This document shows, in pieces, positions 17,268-30,261 of a DNA stretch of 45,030 nucleotides. The stretch covers positions 1-45,030 of the forward strand of contig NZ_FOOK01000029.1 in NCBI RefSeq assembly GCF_900113175.1, read 5' to 3'. A model generated the notes under the pieces. That model saw nothing but the letters and a program-made list of their open reading frames with translations. It did not search any database and was not told the DNA's origin. The position numbers and the translations under genes are program-made. The first letter of the stretch is position 1. Every line of letters starts with the position of its first letter. Source of the stretch: Planifilum fulgidum (lineage in GTDB: Bacteria > Bacillota > Bacilli > Thermoactinomycetales > DSM-44946).

Positions 17268-17292
17268 CCACCCCTCCGGGGTGGCTTTTTTC
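17268..17292 (+). terminator. Terminator of the ArsR-CDF operon
   Basis: CCACCCC, TCC, GGGGTGG form a seven-base-pair stem followed by CTTTTTTC. Confidence 0.9.
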
Positions 17293-17481
17293 TCGTTCCG
17301 GCGGACGTCGAGGGAGAAATAAGGGGAGTGGAAGCCGGTTTCCGGCAGCGGGCTTTCTCCGCCGGGGGCAGCCGTGGATTTTTCAACTCCTTCCCGGGCG
17401 ATCATCCGAAATCCGGGAAGCTTCACCAGGTCATTTCAGCGGGTCCCGGGGACGGAACGGAGTTTTTTGTTCCCGGGGAAG

Positions 17482-17510
17482 GGAACATGCGTTCGACTGT
17501 CGAATATATG
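17482..17510 (+). promoter_or_regulatory. LexA/DinR (SOS) box and putative promoter of the VOC gene
   Basis: GGAACATGCGTTCG (17482-17495) matches the Bacillus DinR consensus CGAAC-RNRY-GTTCG at 13 of 14 positions. TATATG (17505-17510) could be the -10, placing the box over the -35 region. The core GAACATGCGTTC is identical to that in front of uvrB. Confidence 0.75.
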
Positions 17511-17556
17511 TGCGGATCGATGTTCTTCTTCATTCAACAAAGAAGGAGTGGTTTGT

Positions 17557-17964
17557 CTGAAATTTACGCATGTCCGCCTGCTGGTGAAAAATTATGAGGA
17601 GTGTTTTCGGTTTTATCGCGATGTACTCGGTTTTGAAGTGGGTTGGGGAGACGAGAAGTCGATGTACGCCGATTTCAAAACGGGCGAAGGGGCCGTCATC
17701 GCCCTGTTTGCCCGCACCCACATGGCGAAAGCGATCGGCACCGACAATTTGCCCCTCGATTCCGATTCGATGGACAAGCTGTGCCTGATTTTTCGCGTCG
17801 AAAGCGTGGACGAACAATATCAATCCCTTAAGGAAAAGGGAGTGCAGTTCATTGACGAACCGCACGACCGGAAAGACTGGGGGATTCGGGTCGCCCATTT
17901 CAGAGATCCGGACGGCCATCTCATCGAAATCAACGAACCCATTCAATTTGAACCGTCATCATAG
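17557..17964 (+). CDS. VOC (glyoxalase/bleomycin-resistance fold) protein, SOS-controlled
   Basis: This is a 135-residue single-domain VOC protein. The first half reads KFTHVRLLVKNYEECFRFYRD, VLGFEVGWGD. The second half has the matching beta-alpha module ending VAHFRDPDGHLIEINEP. His at residue 5 and Glu in HLIEINE are the usual metal-ligand positions. The likely start is a CTG at 17557, eight bases after GAAGGAG and at the residue where relatives begin; the alternative GTG at 17548 lies on the ribosome binding site. Between an SOS box and a strong terminator it is a single-gene unit. The substrate is unknown; a role in detoxifying a DNA-damaging compound is inference from its control. Confidence 0.85.
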   Translation: MKFTHVRLLVKNYEECFRFYRDVLGFEVGWGDEKSMYADFKTGEGAVIALFARTHMAKAIGTDNLPLDSDSMDKLCLIFRVESVDEQYQSLKEKGVQFIDEPHDRKDWGIRVAHFRDPDGHLIEINEPIQFEPSS

Positions 17965-18010
17965 GCGGTCATCAAATCCTTTGTTCATCCACGGACAAAT
18001 GTGGGTCCGG

Positions 18011-18036
18011 GACCCGCCCGATGGCGGGTCTTTTTG
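18011..18036 (+). terminator. Terminator of the VOC gene
   Basis: GACCCGCC, CGAT, GGCGGGTC form a perfect eight-base-pair stem followed by TTTTTG. Confidence 0.93.
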
Positions 18037-18124
18037 TCGGTTCCCCGGCGGTTTCCCGGCGAGCGCCGGTTCCGCTGCGCGGATCCGGTCCTTCCCCTTG
18101 GGGGGGCCTCGTCTTCAGAAATCA

Positions 18125-18138
18125 CGAACATGCGTTCT
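18125..18138 (+). promoter_or_regulatory. LexA/DinR (SOS) box upstream of uvrBA
   Basis: CGAACATGCGTTCT matches the DinR consensus at 13 of 14 positions. It lies 226 bases upstream of uvrB. A TAAGAT at 18157-18162 could be the -10 it controls. Confidence 0.85.
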
Positions 18139-18242
18139 TTTCCGATGGAAAATCTGTTAAGATGAATGCAGGGATTTTGCAAAGCGAAACGGCGGCCGAA
18201 CGTCCCGACGGTCTTTCCTTGTGCGGGAATCGGCCTCCCCTG

Positions 18243-18332
18243 TTGAAAGGCGTTTTTTCAAGGGGATAATGAAGAGAAGAATATCCGTCAAATTATGGAA
18301 CCGAAAAGCCCGTCCCGCAACTGTGATATAAT
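18243..18332 (+). promoter_or_regulatory. Additional putative uvrB promoters
   Basis: TTGAAA (18243-18248) and GATAAT (18265-18270) are 16 bases apart. Further on, TGATATAAT (18324-18332) is an extended -10, about 30 bases before uvrB. Neither overlaps the SOS box, so a basal unregulated level is possible. Confidence 0.45.
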
Positions 18333-18363
18333 GAATAAGATGATGAGTTCGAGGTGATCGGGG

Positions 18364-20346
18364 ATGGAGCAGCGCTTTCGCCTGGTGTCCGAATTCGAAC
18401 CCCGGGGAGACCAGCCCAAAGCGATTGAGGAGCTCACCCGAGGGGTGCTCAGCGGGAAGCGGTACCAGACGCTCCTGGGTGCGACCGGAACCGGGAAGAC
18501 TTTCACGATCGCGCACACGATCGCCCGGGTCAACAAGCCGACCCTGGTGATCGCCCACAACAAGACGCTGGCGGCCCAACTGTGCGGAGAGCTGAAGGAG
18601 TTTTTCCCCCACAACGCGGTGGAGTATTTCGTCAGCTACTACGACTATTATCAACCGGAAGCCTATGTCCCGCAGACGGATACTTACATCGAGAAGGACG
18701 CGTCGATCAACGACGAGATCGACAAGCTGCGCCACTCGGCGACCAGTGCCCTGTTCGAGCGGCGGGATGTGATCATCGTCGCCAGCGTGTCCTGCATTTA
18801 CGGCCTGGGTTCGCCGGAGGAGTACCGGGATCAGGTGCTTTCCCTCCGGGTCGGAATGGAGCGGGAGCGGAACGAGATCCTGCGCAAGCTGGTGGATATC
18901 CAGTACACCCGCAACGACATCAATTTTACTCGGGGGACCTTCCGGGTCCGCGGGGACGTTTTGGAGATCTTTCCGGTGGCCCGGAGCGAGCAGGCGGTCC
19001 GGGTGGAGTTTTTCGGCGATGAAATCGAGCGGATTCGGGAAATCGACGTGCTGACGGGGGAAATTATCGGGGATCGGGAGCATGTCGCCATCTTTCCCGC
19101 CTCCCACTATGTCACCGCCCCCGACGTGATGGCCCGCGCCCTCCGGGACATTGAAGCGGAGCTGGAGGAGCGGCTGAAGGAACTGCGCGATCAGGGCAAG
19201 CTGCTGGAGGCGCAGCGGCTGGAGCAGCGGACCCGCTACGACATGGAGATGATGCGGGAGATGGGGTTCTGTTCCGGGATCGAGAACTACTCCCGCCACC
19301 TGGTGGGCAAAAAGCCGGGGGAACCCCCCTACACCCTGCTGGATTATTTCCCCGATGACTACCTGATGATCATCGACGAGTCCCACGTGACCATCCCGCA
19401 GCTGCACGCCATGTACAACGGGGACCGCTCCCGGAAGGAAGTGCTGGTGGAGCACGGTTTCCGCCTGCCCTCGGCCCTGGACAACCGTCCCCTGCGCTTC
19501 GAGGAGTTTGAGGAACGGATCAACCAGGTTATCTTTGTTTCCGCCACTCCCGGGCCCTATGAGCTGGAGAAGGCGCCGGATGTGGTGGAGCAGATCATTC
19601 GTCCGACGGGGCTTCTGGATCCCAAGGTGCACGTCCGCCCGACCCGGGGTCAGATCGACGACCTGATCGGCGAAATCCGCAAGCGCGTCGAGCGGGACGA
19701 GCGGGTGTTGATCACCACCCTGACCAAGAAGATGGCGGAAGACCTGACCGATTACCTCAAGGAAATGGGCATCCGCGTCCGCTACCTCCATTCGGACATC
19801 AAGACCATCGAGCGGATGCAGATTCTGCGGGATCTCCGGCTGGGCGAATTTGACGTGCTCGTCGGGATCAACCTCCTCCGGGAAGGGTTGGACTTGCCGG
19901 AAGTTTCCCTGGTGGCCATCCTGGATGCGGACAAGGAAGGCTTTCTCCGGGCCGAGCGCTCCCTCATCCAGACCATCGGGCGGGCCGCCCGCAACGCCAA
20001 TGGCGAGGTGATCATGTACGCGGACACGATCACCGATTCGATGCGCAAGGCCATCGACGAGACGGAGCGGCGGCGCCGGATCCAGCAGGCCTACAATGAG
20101 AAGCACGGCATCACGCCGCAGACCGTCCGCAAGGCGGTGCGCGAGGTGATCGAAGCCACCAAGGTGGCGGAGGAGAAGGCCCCCTACGGAAAAGTCCTGG
20201 ATGTGCGCAGCATGGGCAAAAAGGAGCGCCGCCAGCTGATCAGCCAACTCGAAAAGGAAATGAAGGAAGCGGCGCGGAAACTGGAGTTCGAGCGGGCCGC
20301 CGAGCTCCGGGACATGATCATCGAGCTGAAGGCGGAAGGAGCTTGA
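18364..20346 (+). CDS. uvrB: Excinuclease ABC subunit B
   Basis: This 660-residue protein is the damage-verifying helicase-like subunit of nucleotide excision repair. Walker A is GATGTGKT (residues 39-46). The beta-hairpin that probes the strand starts at [12 protein letters not shown]. Helicase motifs follow (IDESH for motif [19 protein letters not shown] for motif VI). The C-terminal UVR domain ([16 protein letters not shown]) binds UvrC. The start is an ATG at 18364 with GAGGTGAT upstream. uvrA follows after four bases, so both share the SOS-controlled transcript. Confidence 0.98.
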   Translation: MEQRFRLVSEFEPRGDQPKAIEELTRGVLSGKRYQTLLGATGTGKTFTIAHTIARVNKPTLVIAHNKTLAAQLCGELKEFFPHNAVEYFVSYYDYYQPEAYVPQTDTYIEKDASINDEIDKLRHSATSALFERRDVIIVASVSCIYGLGSPEEYRDQVLSLRVGMERERNEILRKLVDIQYTRNDINFTRGTFRVRGDVLEIFPVARSEQAVRVEFFGDEIERIREIDVLTGEIIGDREHVAIFPASHYVTAPDVMARALRDIEAELEERLKELRDQGKLLEAQRLEQRTRYDMEMMREMGFCSGIENYSRHLVGKKPGEPPYTLLDYFPDDYLMIIDESHVTIPQLHAMYNGDRSRKEVLVEHGFRLPSALDNRPLRFEEFEERINQVIFVSATPGPYELEKAPDVVEQIIRPTGLLDPKVHVRPTRGQIDDLIGEIRKRVERDERVLITTLTKKMAEDLTDYLKEMGIRVRYLHSDIKTIERMQILRDLRLGEFDVLVGINLLREGLDLPEVSLVAILDADKEGFLRAERSLIQTIGRAARNANGEVIMYADTITDSMRKAIDETERRRRIQQAYNEKHGITPQTVRKAVREVIEATKVAEEKAPYGKVLDVRSMGKKERRQLISQLEKEMKEAARKLEFERAAELRDMIIELKAEGA

Positions 20347-20350
20347 ACCG

Positions 20351-23222
<2,872 letters not shown>

Positions 23223-23230
<8 letters not shown>

Positions 23231-23250
23231 CGGACGGCGGGGTTTTCTTT
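23223..23250 (+). terminator. Weak terminator of uvrBA
   Basis: CGTCC, TGAC, GGACG, spanning the uvrA stop codon, is followed by GCGGGG and TTTTCTTTT. The stem is short, so confidence is moderate. Confidence 0.45.
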
Positions 23251-23252
23251 TG

Positions 23253-23882
23253 CTGTCGGCTGTCGCACCTGCCGTGAGGGCGGGCTTGTGGCATCCGCGG
23301 ACCTCGGCGATTTTTCCGATTTTTCCTCCGGTCGCCCGCCGGATCTTTTTCGACGGAGCCTGCGGGGGCCTAGAGCCGCCCGTAGGCGCCTCGTTTCGCG
23401 GAATCCCCGGTTGGGTCCCATCAAGAAGGATTCATCCGCCGCCCTGTGGCCCGGCGGTTTTCCTTCAAAGGGGGCAACCGATCAGACAGTGGAAAAATGG
23501 GGCATCTCATGCCGGAGCATGGATCGCTCGAGCGTTTGGTTCCGCGTATGTGGCGATGTTTCCTGTTTCGATACGATCCCGAGCGGGAGCCTTGCCGGGC
23601 CTGACCGATGAAGCCTTGGAGAAAGCGGTGGATGGCCGGATTCCTTTGAACGTGCCGAAGGCGATGAACTCCTGCAGGGTGACGCCTTTCGATCGGGCTT
23701 GACGGTCGGACGGCAGGCGGAAATTCGCCGGTTATGGTCAAATTCGCGTTGGGCACGCGTTCGGGATGACCGGCCGCGTTGCAGCTAACAAGCCATGGTT
23801 GAGCGGTGGGGCCCACTTCCCTCCTTTTCCGCGTCAACGGGTGCGAAATTCCGCCTTTTTGCGCCTGCAGAAGTGCTTGGCA
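23253..23882. other. Gene-less stretch with a pyrD fragment
   Basis: About 630 bases between uvrA and the DUF302 gene with no intact gene. The only recognisable content is the pyrD remnant at 23548-23633. A terminator at its right end has no intact gene in front of it, consistent with a lost gene. Confidence 0.6.
23548..23633 (+). pseudogene. Collapsed copy of pyrD (two short blocks)
   Basis: Block 1 (from 23548) reads MWRCFLFRYDPERE. Over 37 bases it matches the start of the intact pyrD of this window (minus strand near 43205-43165) at 35 positions. Block 2 (23600-23634) reads LTDEALEKAVD. It matches codons 227-237 of that gene at 31 of 35 positions. The roughly 210 codons between are missing and the two blocks lie in different frames. 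It is a decayed duplicate or the remains of an older pyrD, not a chance match to a common motif. Confidence 0.8.
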
Positions 23883-23909
23883 CCGCGGGAAGGACTCCCG
23901 CGGCTTTTT
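23883..23909 (+). terminator. Terminator upstream of the DUF302 gene
   Basis: CCGCGGGA, five-base loop, TCCCGCGG, then CTTTTTG. No intact gene precedes it. A TACAAT (23914-23919) just after could be the -10 for the next gene. Confidence 0.8.
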
Positions 23910-23953
23910 GATATACAATAAAGATGTCAACAGCGATCGAGGAGGGTCACTGG

Positions 23954-24349
23954 ATGTTTGACTACACCGTAGAAACCGGACTGACGGTGGATGAGGCCGT
24001 GCGTTCGCTGGAAGAGGCATTGGCTCAGCGCAAATTCGGCGTGCTGTGGAAGTTGGACATTCCCGTCAAGCTGCTGGAGAAGGGGATTCACTTGGACCAG
24101 GAGTATCGCGTCCTCGAGGTGTGCAACCCAGAGATTCCCAAGAAGGTGTTGACCCGGAACCAGAAGGGGGGCTATTTCCTTCCCTGCAGGGTGGTCGTGT
24201 ACAAGGACCGCGAAACCGGGAAAACCCGGATCGGCATGGCGCGCCTGACCGTTCTCTTCGGCCTTACCGGCGATGAACAACTGAAGGGGATCGCCGAAGA
24301 GGTGGAGGCTGCCCTCGTGGAAGTGCTGGATGGGTTGAAGGGAGCCTGA
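23954..24349 (+). CDS. DUF302 family protein
   Basis: This is a 131-residue soluble protein with no signal peptide. The start FDYTVETGLTVDEAVRSLEE and the segment FGVLWKLDIPVKLLEKG are typical of DUF302 (alpha-beta sandwich, function unknown). So is YRVLEVCNPEIPKKVL, in which a cysteine follows the 'LEVCNP' motif. The ATG at 23954 follows GGAGGG; the ORF upstream lacks a ribosome binding site. It is 20 bases before the yvlD-like gene, which also begins behind a good site, so both and the downstream gene form an operon. Confidence 0.85.
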   Translation: MFDYTVETGLTVDEAVRSLEEALAQRKFGVLWKLDIPVKLLEKGIHLDQEYRVLEVCNPEIPKKVLTRNQKGGYFLPCRVVVYKDRETGKTRIGMARLTVLFGLTGDEQLKGIAEEVEAALVEVLDGLKGA

Positions 24350-24369
24350 GGGCTGAAGGGGGCGATAGG

Positions 24370-24713
24370 ATGGGCCTGATTGTCAAGTTGCTCTTGAACG
24401 GGCTGGCGGTCTTCCTGGCCGCCCAGCTGGTCCCCGGGATCGAGGTGAAGGGATTCGGAACCGCCCTGTTGGCCGCGCTGATCCTGGGGATTGTCAACAC
24501 CTTTATCCGTCCGGTGCTGGTTTTCTTCACTCTGCCCATCTCCTTTCTGACGCTGGGGCTGTTCATTTTGGTCATCAACGCCCTGCTGTTCTGGCTGGTG
24601 GGCGCCCTCGTCTCCGGATTTGAAATAAGCGGATTTCTCAGCGCCTTCTTTGGAGCGATCATCGTCAGCATCATCTCCTGGGTGCTGAACGGAATCTGGG
24701 AGGGAGTGCGGAA

Positions 24714-24717
<4 letters not shown>
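24370..24717 (+). CDS. Small four-helix membrane protein (phage holin 4 superfamily, YvlD-like)
   Basis: This 115-residue protein consists almost wholly of four hydrophobic helices (about 3-22, 29-50, 56-80 and 85-110). It contains LLAALILGIVNTFIRPVL and LPISFLTLGLFILVINALLF, typical of the YvlD branch. Despite the family name it is chromosomal, and in Bacillus it is linked to envelope stress rather than lysis. The ATG at 24370 has AAGGGGGCGA upstream. The last codon overlaps the start of the next gene (GTGA). Confidence 0.88.
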
Positions 24718-26342
<1,625 letters not shown>

Positions 26343-26430
26343 CGGCGGGAAGGGGCGCCCTCCTTCATCCAAGGGCGGAGAAACGTTGAAGCGTTTTTTG
26401 GCGGCAAAGCGAGAAGTGGAGTGACCAAGG

Positions 26431-26458
26431 CCGCCGCATTCCCGGCGGAGTTTTTTTC
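26431..26458 (+). terminator. Terminator of the DUF302-yvlD-GGT operon
   Basis: CCGCCG (26431-26436) and CGGCGG (26443-26448) flank a six-base loop and are followed by AG and seven T residues. Confidence 0.8.
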
Positions 26459-26539
26459 TCCGGCGATCCGCCGGGGACTTCCACGCGGTTTTTTCGCGTC
26501 AGGGTTTCCATCATATCGGCCGCAAAGGACGGGACAGCG

Positions 26540-27538
26540 ATGGATCCGGATTTGCAACGCCTTGTCCGCAAACTCAGCCGCGCCCTCGGCCTTCCCGCCC
26601 GCCTCCGGGAGGGGCGGAACGGGCGGGGAAAGGGCGCGCGTTTTCCCCTTCGCCGCGGTGAGGGGGAGAAAGAGACGGTCTGGTTGGAAGTGGAGGGCAA
26701 CCTTTCCTCCCGGGAGGTTTCCCTCGTCCGGCTTCTGCTCGCCGAATGGGAGCGGCGAAAAGGGGAAGCCGCAGGAGAGATGACCCCTCTCATCCGCTGG
26801 TTGAAGGATTCCGCCGGGGGGGACTGTCCATCGGATCCGCCTCCCGATGTCGAGCGGCTTCCCTGGGACCGGCGCGTTCCCTTTTTCGTGGTTCACCGCG
26901 GGGCGGTCCAGGGGCAGGGCTCGGGGGAGATCCGGCGCATCCTCGTCCGGTATTTTGAAGGGAAAACATGGATTCTTCCGATGGATCCGGAGGCATTGCT
27001 GCTCCTCGTTCCCTGGACGATGGTGGAGGCCGACGGGGGAGAACCGTGGCAGGAGGTGCTGCTCGGGGCCGCCGAGGGACTGGCCGATGTCGTCACCAGC
27101 GAAGCGGGGGAACGGGTCCGGGTGGTGGTCCATCCTCCGGTGGATTCCCCCCGCCAATTGCCCGGCGCACTCTCCTCCCTTCGCGAAGCGGTCCGGTTGG
27201 GCAGGACCTTTTATCCGGAGCGATCGGTTCACGGAACCTGGCAGTTCCGGCTGGAGCGCCTTCTCGATCAGATCGGCCGGGAAGAGGCGGAGAACTTTTT
27301 GAGGGATCTTTCGCCGGCGCCCTTCTGGGAGGAGGGCGAATGGCGGCGGACACTGGAGATCTTTTTCCGCCTGGACGGCAATGTGAGCGAGGCCGCCCGC
27401 CGCCTGCACGTCCATCGCAACACCCTCGTCTACCGGCTGGACCGGCTCAAGCAGGAAACCGGGCTGGATGCCCGGCGGTTTGAAGACGCGGTGGCGATGT
27501 ATCTGGCCCTGCTGTTGAGCGCCAGGGGAGAACGGTAA
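26540..27538 (+). CDS. CdaR/PucR-like transcriptional regulator
   Basis: This 332-residue protein ends in the helix-turn-helix characteristic of CdaR/PucR proteins: FFRLDGNVSEAARRLHVHRN followed by TLVYRLDRLKQETGLDARR (about 280-318). The middle (about 195-265) resembles the GGDEF-like sensor domain of this family (PRQLPGALSSLREAVRLGRTF). The first 170 residues match nothing I recognise. The ATG at 26540 has a modest AAAGGACGG. It is isolated between two terminators. Such proteins usually activate catabolic genes; its target is not obvious. Confidence 0.82.
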   Translation: MDPDLQRLVRKLSRALGLPARLREGRNGRGKGARFPLRRGEGEKETVWLEVEGNLSSREVSLVRLLLAEWERRKGEAAGEMTPLIRWLKDSAGGDCPSDPPPDVERLPWDRRVPFFVVHRGAVQGQGSGEIRRILVRYFEGKTWILPMDPEALLLLVPWTMVEADGGEPWQEVLLGAAEGLADVVTSEAGERVRVVVHPPVDSPRQLPGALSSLREAVRLGRTFYPERSVHGTWQFRLERLLDQIGREEAENFLRDLSPAPFWEEGEWRRTLEIFFRLDGNVSEAARRLHVHRNTLVYRLDRLKQETGLDARRFEDAVAMYLALLLSARGER

Positions 27539-27577
27539 AGGGGATTTGTGCAGATTGCCCAAACCGTCCCCCTCTTT
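27539..27577 (+). terminator. Probable terminator of the CdaR-like gene
   Basis: GGGGA with TTTG pairs with CAAA and TCCCC across a bulge, followed by CCTCTTTTTTT. Confidence 0.55.
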
Positions 27578-27659
27578 TTTTGTGCATCCCCACATGGTTT
27601 TTTTCAGGAGATTTCCGCTAGAATGAAACTGAACACGCTGACCAAAGGGGGAAGAACGC

Positions 27660-28769
27660 TTGGCAAGGGTTCGGTTGAATCATGTGTACAAACGGTTCGG
27701 GGATGTGACTGCGGTAAAGGATTTTCACCTGGATATTGAAGACAAGGAATTTCTCGTCCTGGTCGGCCCCTCCGGCTGCGGGAAATCCACCACGCTCCGG
27801 ATGATCGCCGGGCTGGAGGAGATCAGCGAGGGAGAGATCTACATCGGGGATCGCTTGGTGAACGACGTGCCGCCCAAGGATCGGGACATCGCCATGGTGT
27901 TTCAGAGCTACGCCCTGTATCCGCACATGAATGTGTACGACAACATGGCCTTCGGGCTTAAATTGCGCAAATTCAAAAAAGACGAAATCGAAAAACGGGT
28001 GCGGGAGGCGGCGCGGATCCTGGACATTGAACACCTCCTGGACCGCAAGCCGAAGGCCCTGTCCGGAGGACAGCGGCAGCGGGTGGCCCTGGGCCGGGCG
28101 ATCGTTCGGGAGCCCCAGGTGTTCCTGATGGACGAGCCCCTGTCCAACCTGGATGCCAAGCTGCGCGTCCAGATGCGGACGGAGATCAGCAAGCTGCATC
28201 AGCGGTTGGAGACGACGGTCATCTACGTGACCCACGACCAGACGGAAGCGATGACCATGGGGGACCGGATCGTGGTGATGAAGGACGGGGTGATCCAGCA
28301 GGCGGCCACGCCGACGGAAATCTACGAACATCCCGCCAACATGTTTGTCGCCGGTTTCATCGGTTCCCCGGCCATGAACTTCATCGAGGGTTCCCTGTCG
28401 GAAGAAGAGGGGAACGTCTACTTCCAGACGAAGGGACTTAAAGTGAAAATTCCCGACGGCAAGGCGAAAACCCTTCGGGACAAGGGCTATGTGGGCAAAG
28501 AGGTGGTCTTCGGGATCCGTCCGGAAAACATTCACGACGAGCCGGTCTTCCTGGAAGCGTCGCCGGACAGCGCGGTGGAGGCCAAAGTGGAGGTTGCGGA
28601 GCACATGGGTTCGGAGATGTATCTCTACCTCAGCGGCATCGGTGAAAAATGGCTGACCGCCCGGGTGAACACCCGCACCCAATACGGTCCCGGCGCCCAG
28701 GTCAAATTGGCCCTGGACATGAATAAATGCCATGTTTTTGACAAAGAAACGGAAGTAGCGGTGTTGTAA
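27660..28769 (+). CDS. msmX: Multiple-sugar ABC transporter ATPase (MsmX/UgpC type)
   Basis: This 369-residue ATPase powers sugar importers and is often shared by several permeases. Walker A is in [11 protein letters not shown] (about residues 36-44). The signature is [20 protein letters not shown], Walker B is VFLMDEP, and the H-loop is YVTHDQTEA. The C-terminal TOBE/OB region (about 240-369, starting [14 protein letters not shown]) is the regulatory part of this branch. The start is a TTG at 27660 behind AAAGGGGGAAG. No permease or binding protein is nearby, which fits an orphan shared ATPase. It is followed by a terminator and hprK, the carbon-catabolite kinase. Confidence 0.92.
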   Translation: MARVRLNHVYKRFGDVTAVKDFHLDIEDKEFLVLVGPSGCGKSTTLRMIAGLEEISEGEIYIGDRLVNDVPPKDRDIAMVFQSYALYPHMNVYDNMAFGLKLRKFKKDEIEKRVREAARILDIEHLLDRKPKALSGGQRQRVALGRAIVREPQVFLMDEPLSNLDAKLRVQMRTEISKLHQRLETTVIYVTHDQTEAMTMGDRIVVMKDGVIQQAATPTEIYEHPANMFVAGFIGSPAMNFIEGSLSEEEGNVYFQTKGLKVKIPDGKAKTLRDKGYVGKEVVFGIRPENIHDEPVFLEASPDSAVEAKVEVAEHMGSEMYLYLSGIGEKWLTARVNTRTQYGPGAQVKLALDMNKCHVFDKETEVAVL

Positions 28770-28773
28770 AATG

Positions 28774-28808
28774 GGGGGCGGCCGGCGCAGCCGGCGGCCC
28801 TTTTGCCT
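28774..28808 (+). terminator. Terminator between msmX and hprK
   Basis: A very GC-rich stem, GGCCGGC, GCA, GCCGGC(G)GCC, is followed by CTTTTGCC. The hairpin is strong, the T tract short. Confidence 0.75.
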
Positions 28809-28834
28809 TTATGAACGGAAGAGGGGGTGAAAGC

Positions 28835-29770
28835 GTGGGAAATGAGGTGACCGTACAGGAGCTGGTGCAGCAATTTGATTTGGAAATATTGACCGGGTGG
28901 GAAGGGCTCGGGCGAACCGTCCAGACGAGCGATCTGTATCGGCCGGGGCTGGAGCTGGCCGGTTTTTTCACCTATTATCCCGCCGAGCGGCTTCAATTGC
29001 TGGGGAGGACGGAGCTCACCTTCATCGACGGGTTGCCGGAGCCGATCCGCAGGGAACGGGCCCGCCGCCTTTGCGACGACCGCACCCCCTGTTTCTGCAT
29101 CACCCGGAATCAGCAGGTTCCGAAGGAGCTCAGCGATGCGGCGAAGGAAAAGGGGATTCCCGTCTTGCGCACTTCCCTGTCGACGACCAAGTTCGGCAGC
29201 AAGGTGACCAATTATTTGGAGAAGCGCTTGGCGCCCAAGACCACCTTGCACGGCGTGCTCGTCGATGTGTACGGAGTCGGCGTGCTCCTCATGGGGGCCA
29301 GCGGGATCGGAAAGAGCGAAACCGCCCTGGAGCTGATCAAGCGGGGCCATCGGCTCGTCGCCGATGACGCCGTGGAAATCATCCAGACGGAAGAAGAGAC
29401 CCTGGTCGGCCACGCGCCGGAGCTGATTCGGCATCTCCTGGAGATCCGGGGGTTGGGCATCATCGACGTGATGACCCTGTTCGGGGCCGGCGCGGTCCGG
29501 GACTACAAGAAGATTTCCCTGGCCATCCGCCTGGAAGCCTGGCAGGAAGACCGCCAGTATGACCGCCTCGGTCTGGACGAAGAGCGCATCCGCATCATCG
29601 GGACCGAGCTGCCCCAGCTCACCATTCCGGTCCGGCCGGGCCGCAACCTGGCGGTAATCATCGAAGTGGCGGCGATGAACTTTCGGCTGAAAAAAATGGG
29701 TTACAACGCCGCCCGGCGCTTCGCCCAGAGGCTGAACGAGGCGATCGACGAAGCCGAGGAACTGGATTGA
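28835..29770 (+). CDS. hprK: HPr kinase/phosphorylase
   Basis: This 311-residue bifunctional enzyme phosphorylates and dephosphorylates HPr on Ser46 and so controls carbon catabolite repression with CcpA. The C-terminal catalytic half has His140 ([10 protein letters not shown]), a P-loop GASGIGKS (residues 154-161) and the family signature [19 protein letters not shown]. The N-terminal half (1-130) is the hprK-specific domain. The GTG at 28835 follows GAGGGGGTGA; the ATG at 28811 has no such site. In Bacillus the gene heads the lgt-ppaX operon; here 490 bases separate it from lgt. Confidence 0.97.
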   Translation: MGNEVTVQELVQQFDLEILTGWEGLGRTVQTSDLYRPGLELAGFFTYYPAERLQLLGRTELTFIDGLPEPIRRERARRLCDDRTPCFCITRNQQVPKELSDAAKEKGIPVLRTSLSTTKFGSKVTNYLEKRLAPKTTLHGVLVDVYGVGVLLMGASGIGKSETALELIKRGHRLVADDAVEIIQTEEETLVGHAPELIRHLLEIRGLGIIDVMTLFGAGAVRDYKKISLAIRLEAWQEDRQYDRLGLDEERIRIIGTELPQLTIPVRPGRNLAVIIEVAAMNFRLKKMGYNAARRFAQRLNEAIDEAEELD

Positions 29771-30190
29771 GGAGCCCGGCGCCCCCGCCCGGAACCGGCT
29801 TTTCCGGCCCCTTCCCCTCTAGTGGATCCCTTTTTTTCGGATCGCGCTCCCCGGTGCGGCGCGGGCTTTCTTCCGATCAATCGGATCCCCCGCCCGGATG
29901 TCCGCCGGATCAACTGCAATGAACGGGGGGCATCCTGCGGGAGCTTTGCCTCATTGCCGTGTCTGCGCGCGGCCGTTTTCACGCTCCGGCAGGGAGCGAT
30001 GCGGGACAGCGGCTTTTGTTGTCAATGCCGCCGGGAAAGTCGGTGATGTTTTCGGAAGATTCCTTCTCCCCTTTCTCCGGTGCGAATTGGGCCGGCACGT
30101 GGAAACCGCGTCGGAAGGATTCTTTTTCATTTGGAGAGTGCAAGCGGGAGGGCCTTGAAGGGGTTTATGGGGGACGTCCGCATTCTTTTT
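29771..30190. other. Gene-less stretch between hprK and lgt
   Basis: About 420 bases without a convincing coding frame. A CCGGAA/TTCCGG hairpin near the left end and a run of seven T residues near 29830 may terminate hprK transcription. I found no riboswitch-like fold. Confidence 0.4.
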
Positions 30191-30211
30191 TGGTATGATC
30201 TAGGTTACAAT
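30191..30211 (+). promoter_or_regulatory. Putative lgt promoter
   Basis: TGGTATGAT (30191-30199) is an extended -10. TACAAT (30206-30211) is an alternative -10. Both lie about 50-70 bases before lgt. Confidence 0.5.
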
Positions 30212-30261
30212 GGGAAAAGAACAGGGGTCGTTGAACCTATCTTTGAAGGGAGCGCCATCGG

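Noticed and set aside
23740-23765. GCACGCGTTCGGG as a possible third SOS box
   Set aside because: The left half lacks GAAC and no gene follows, so it does not meet the consensus.
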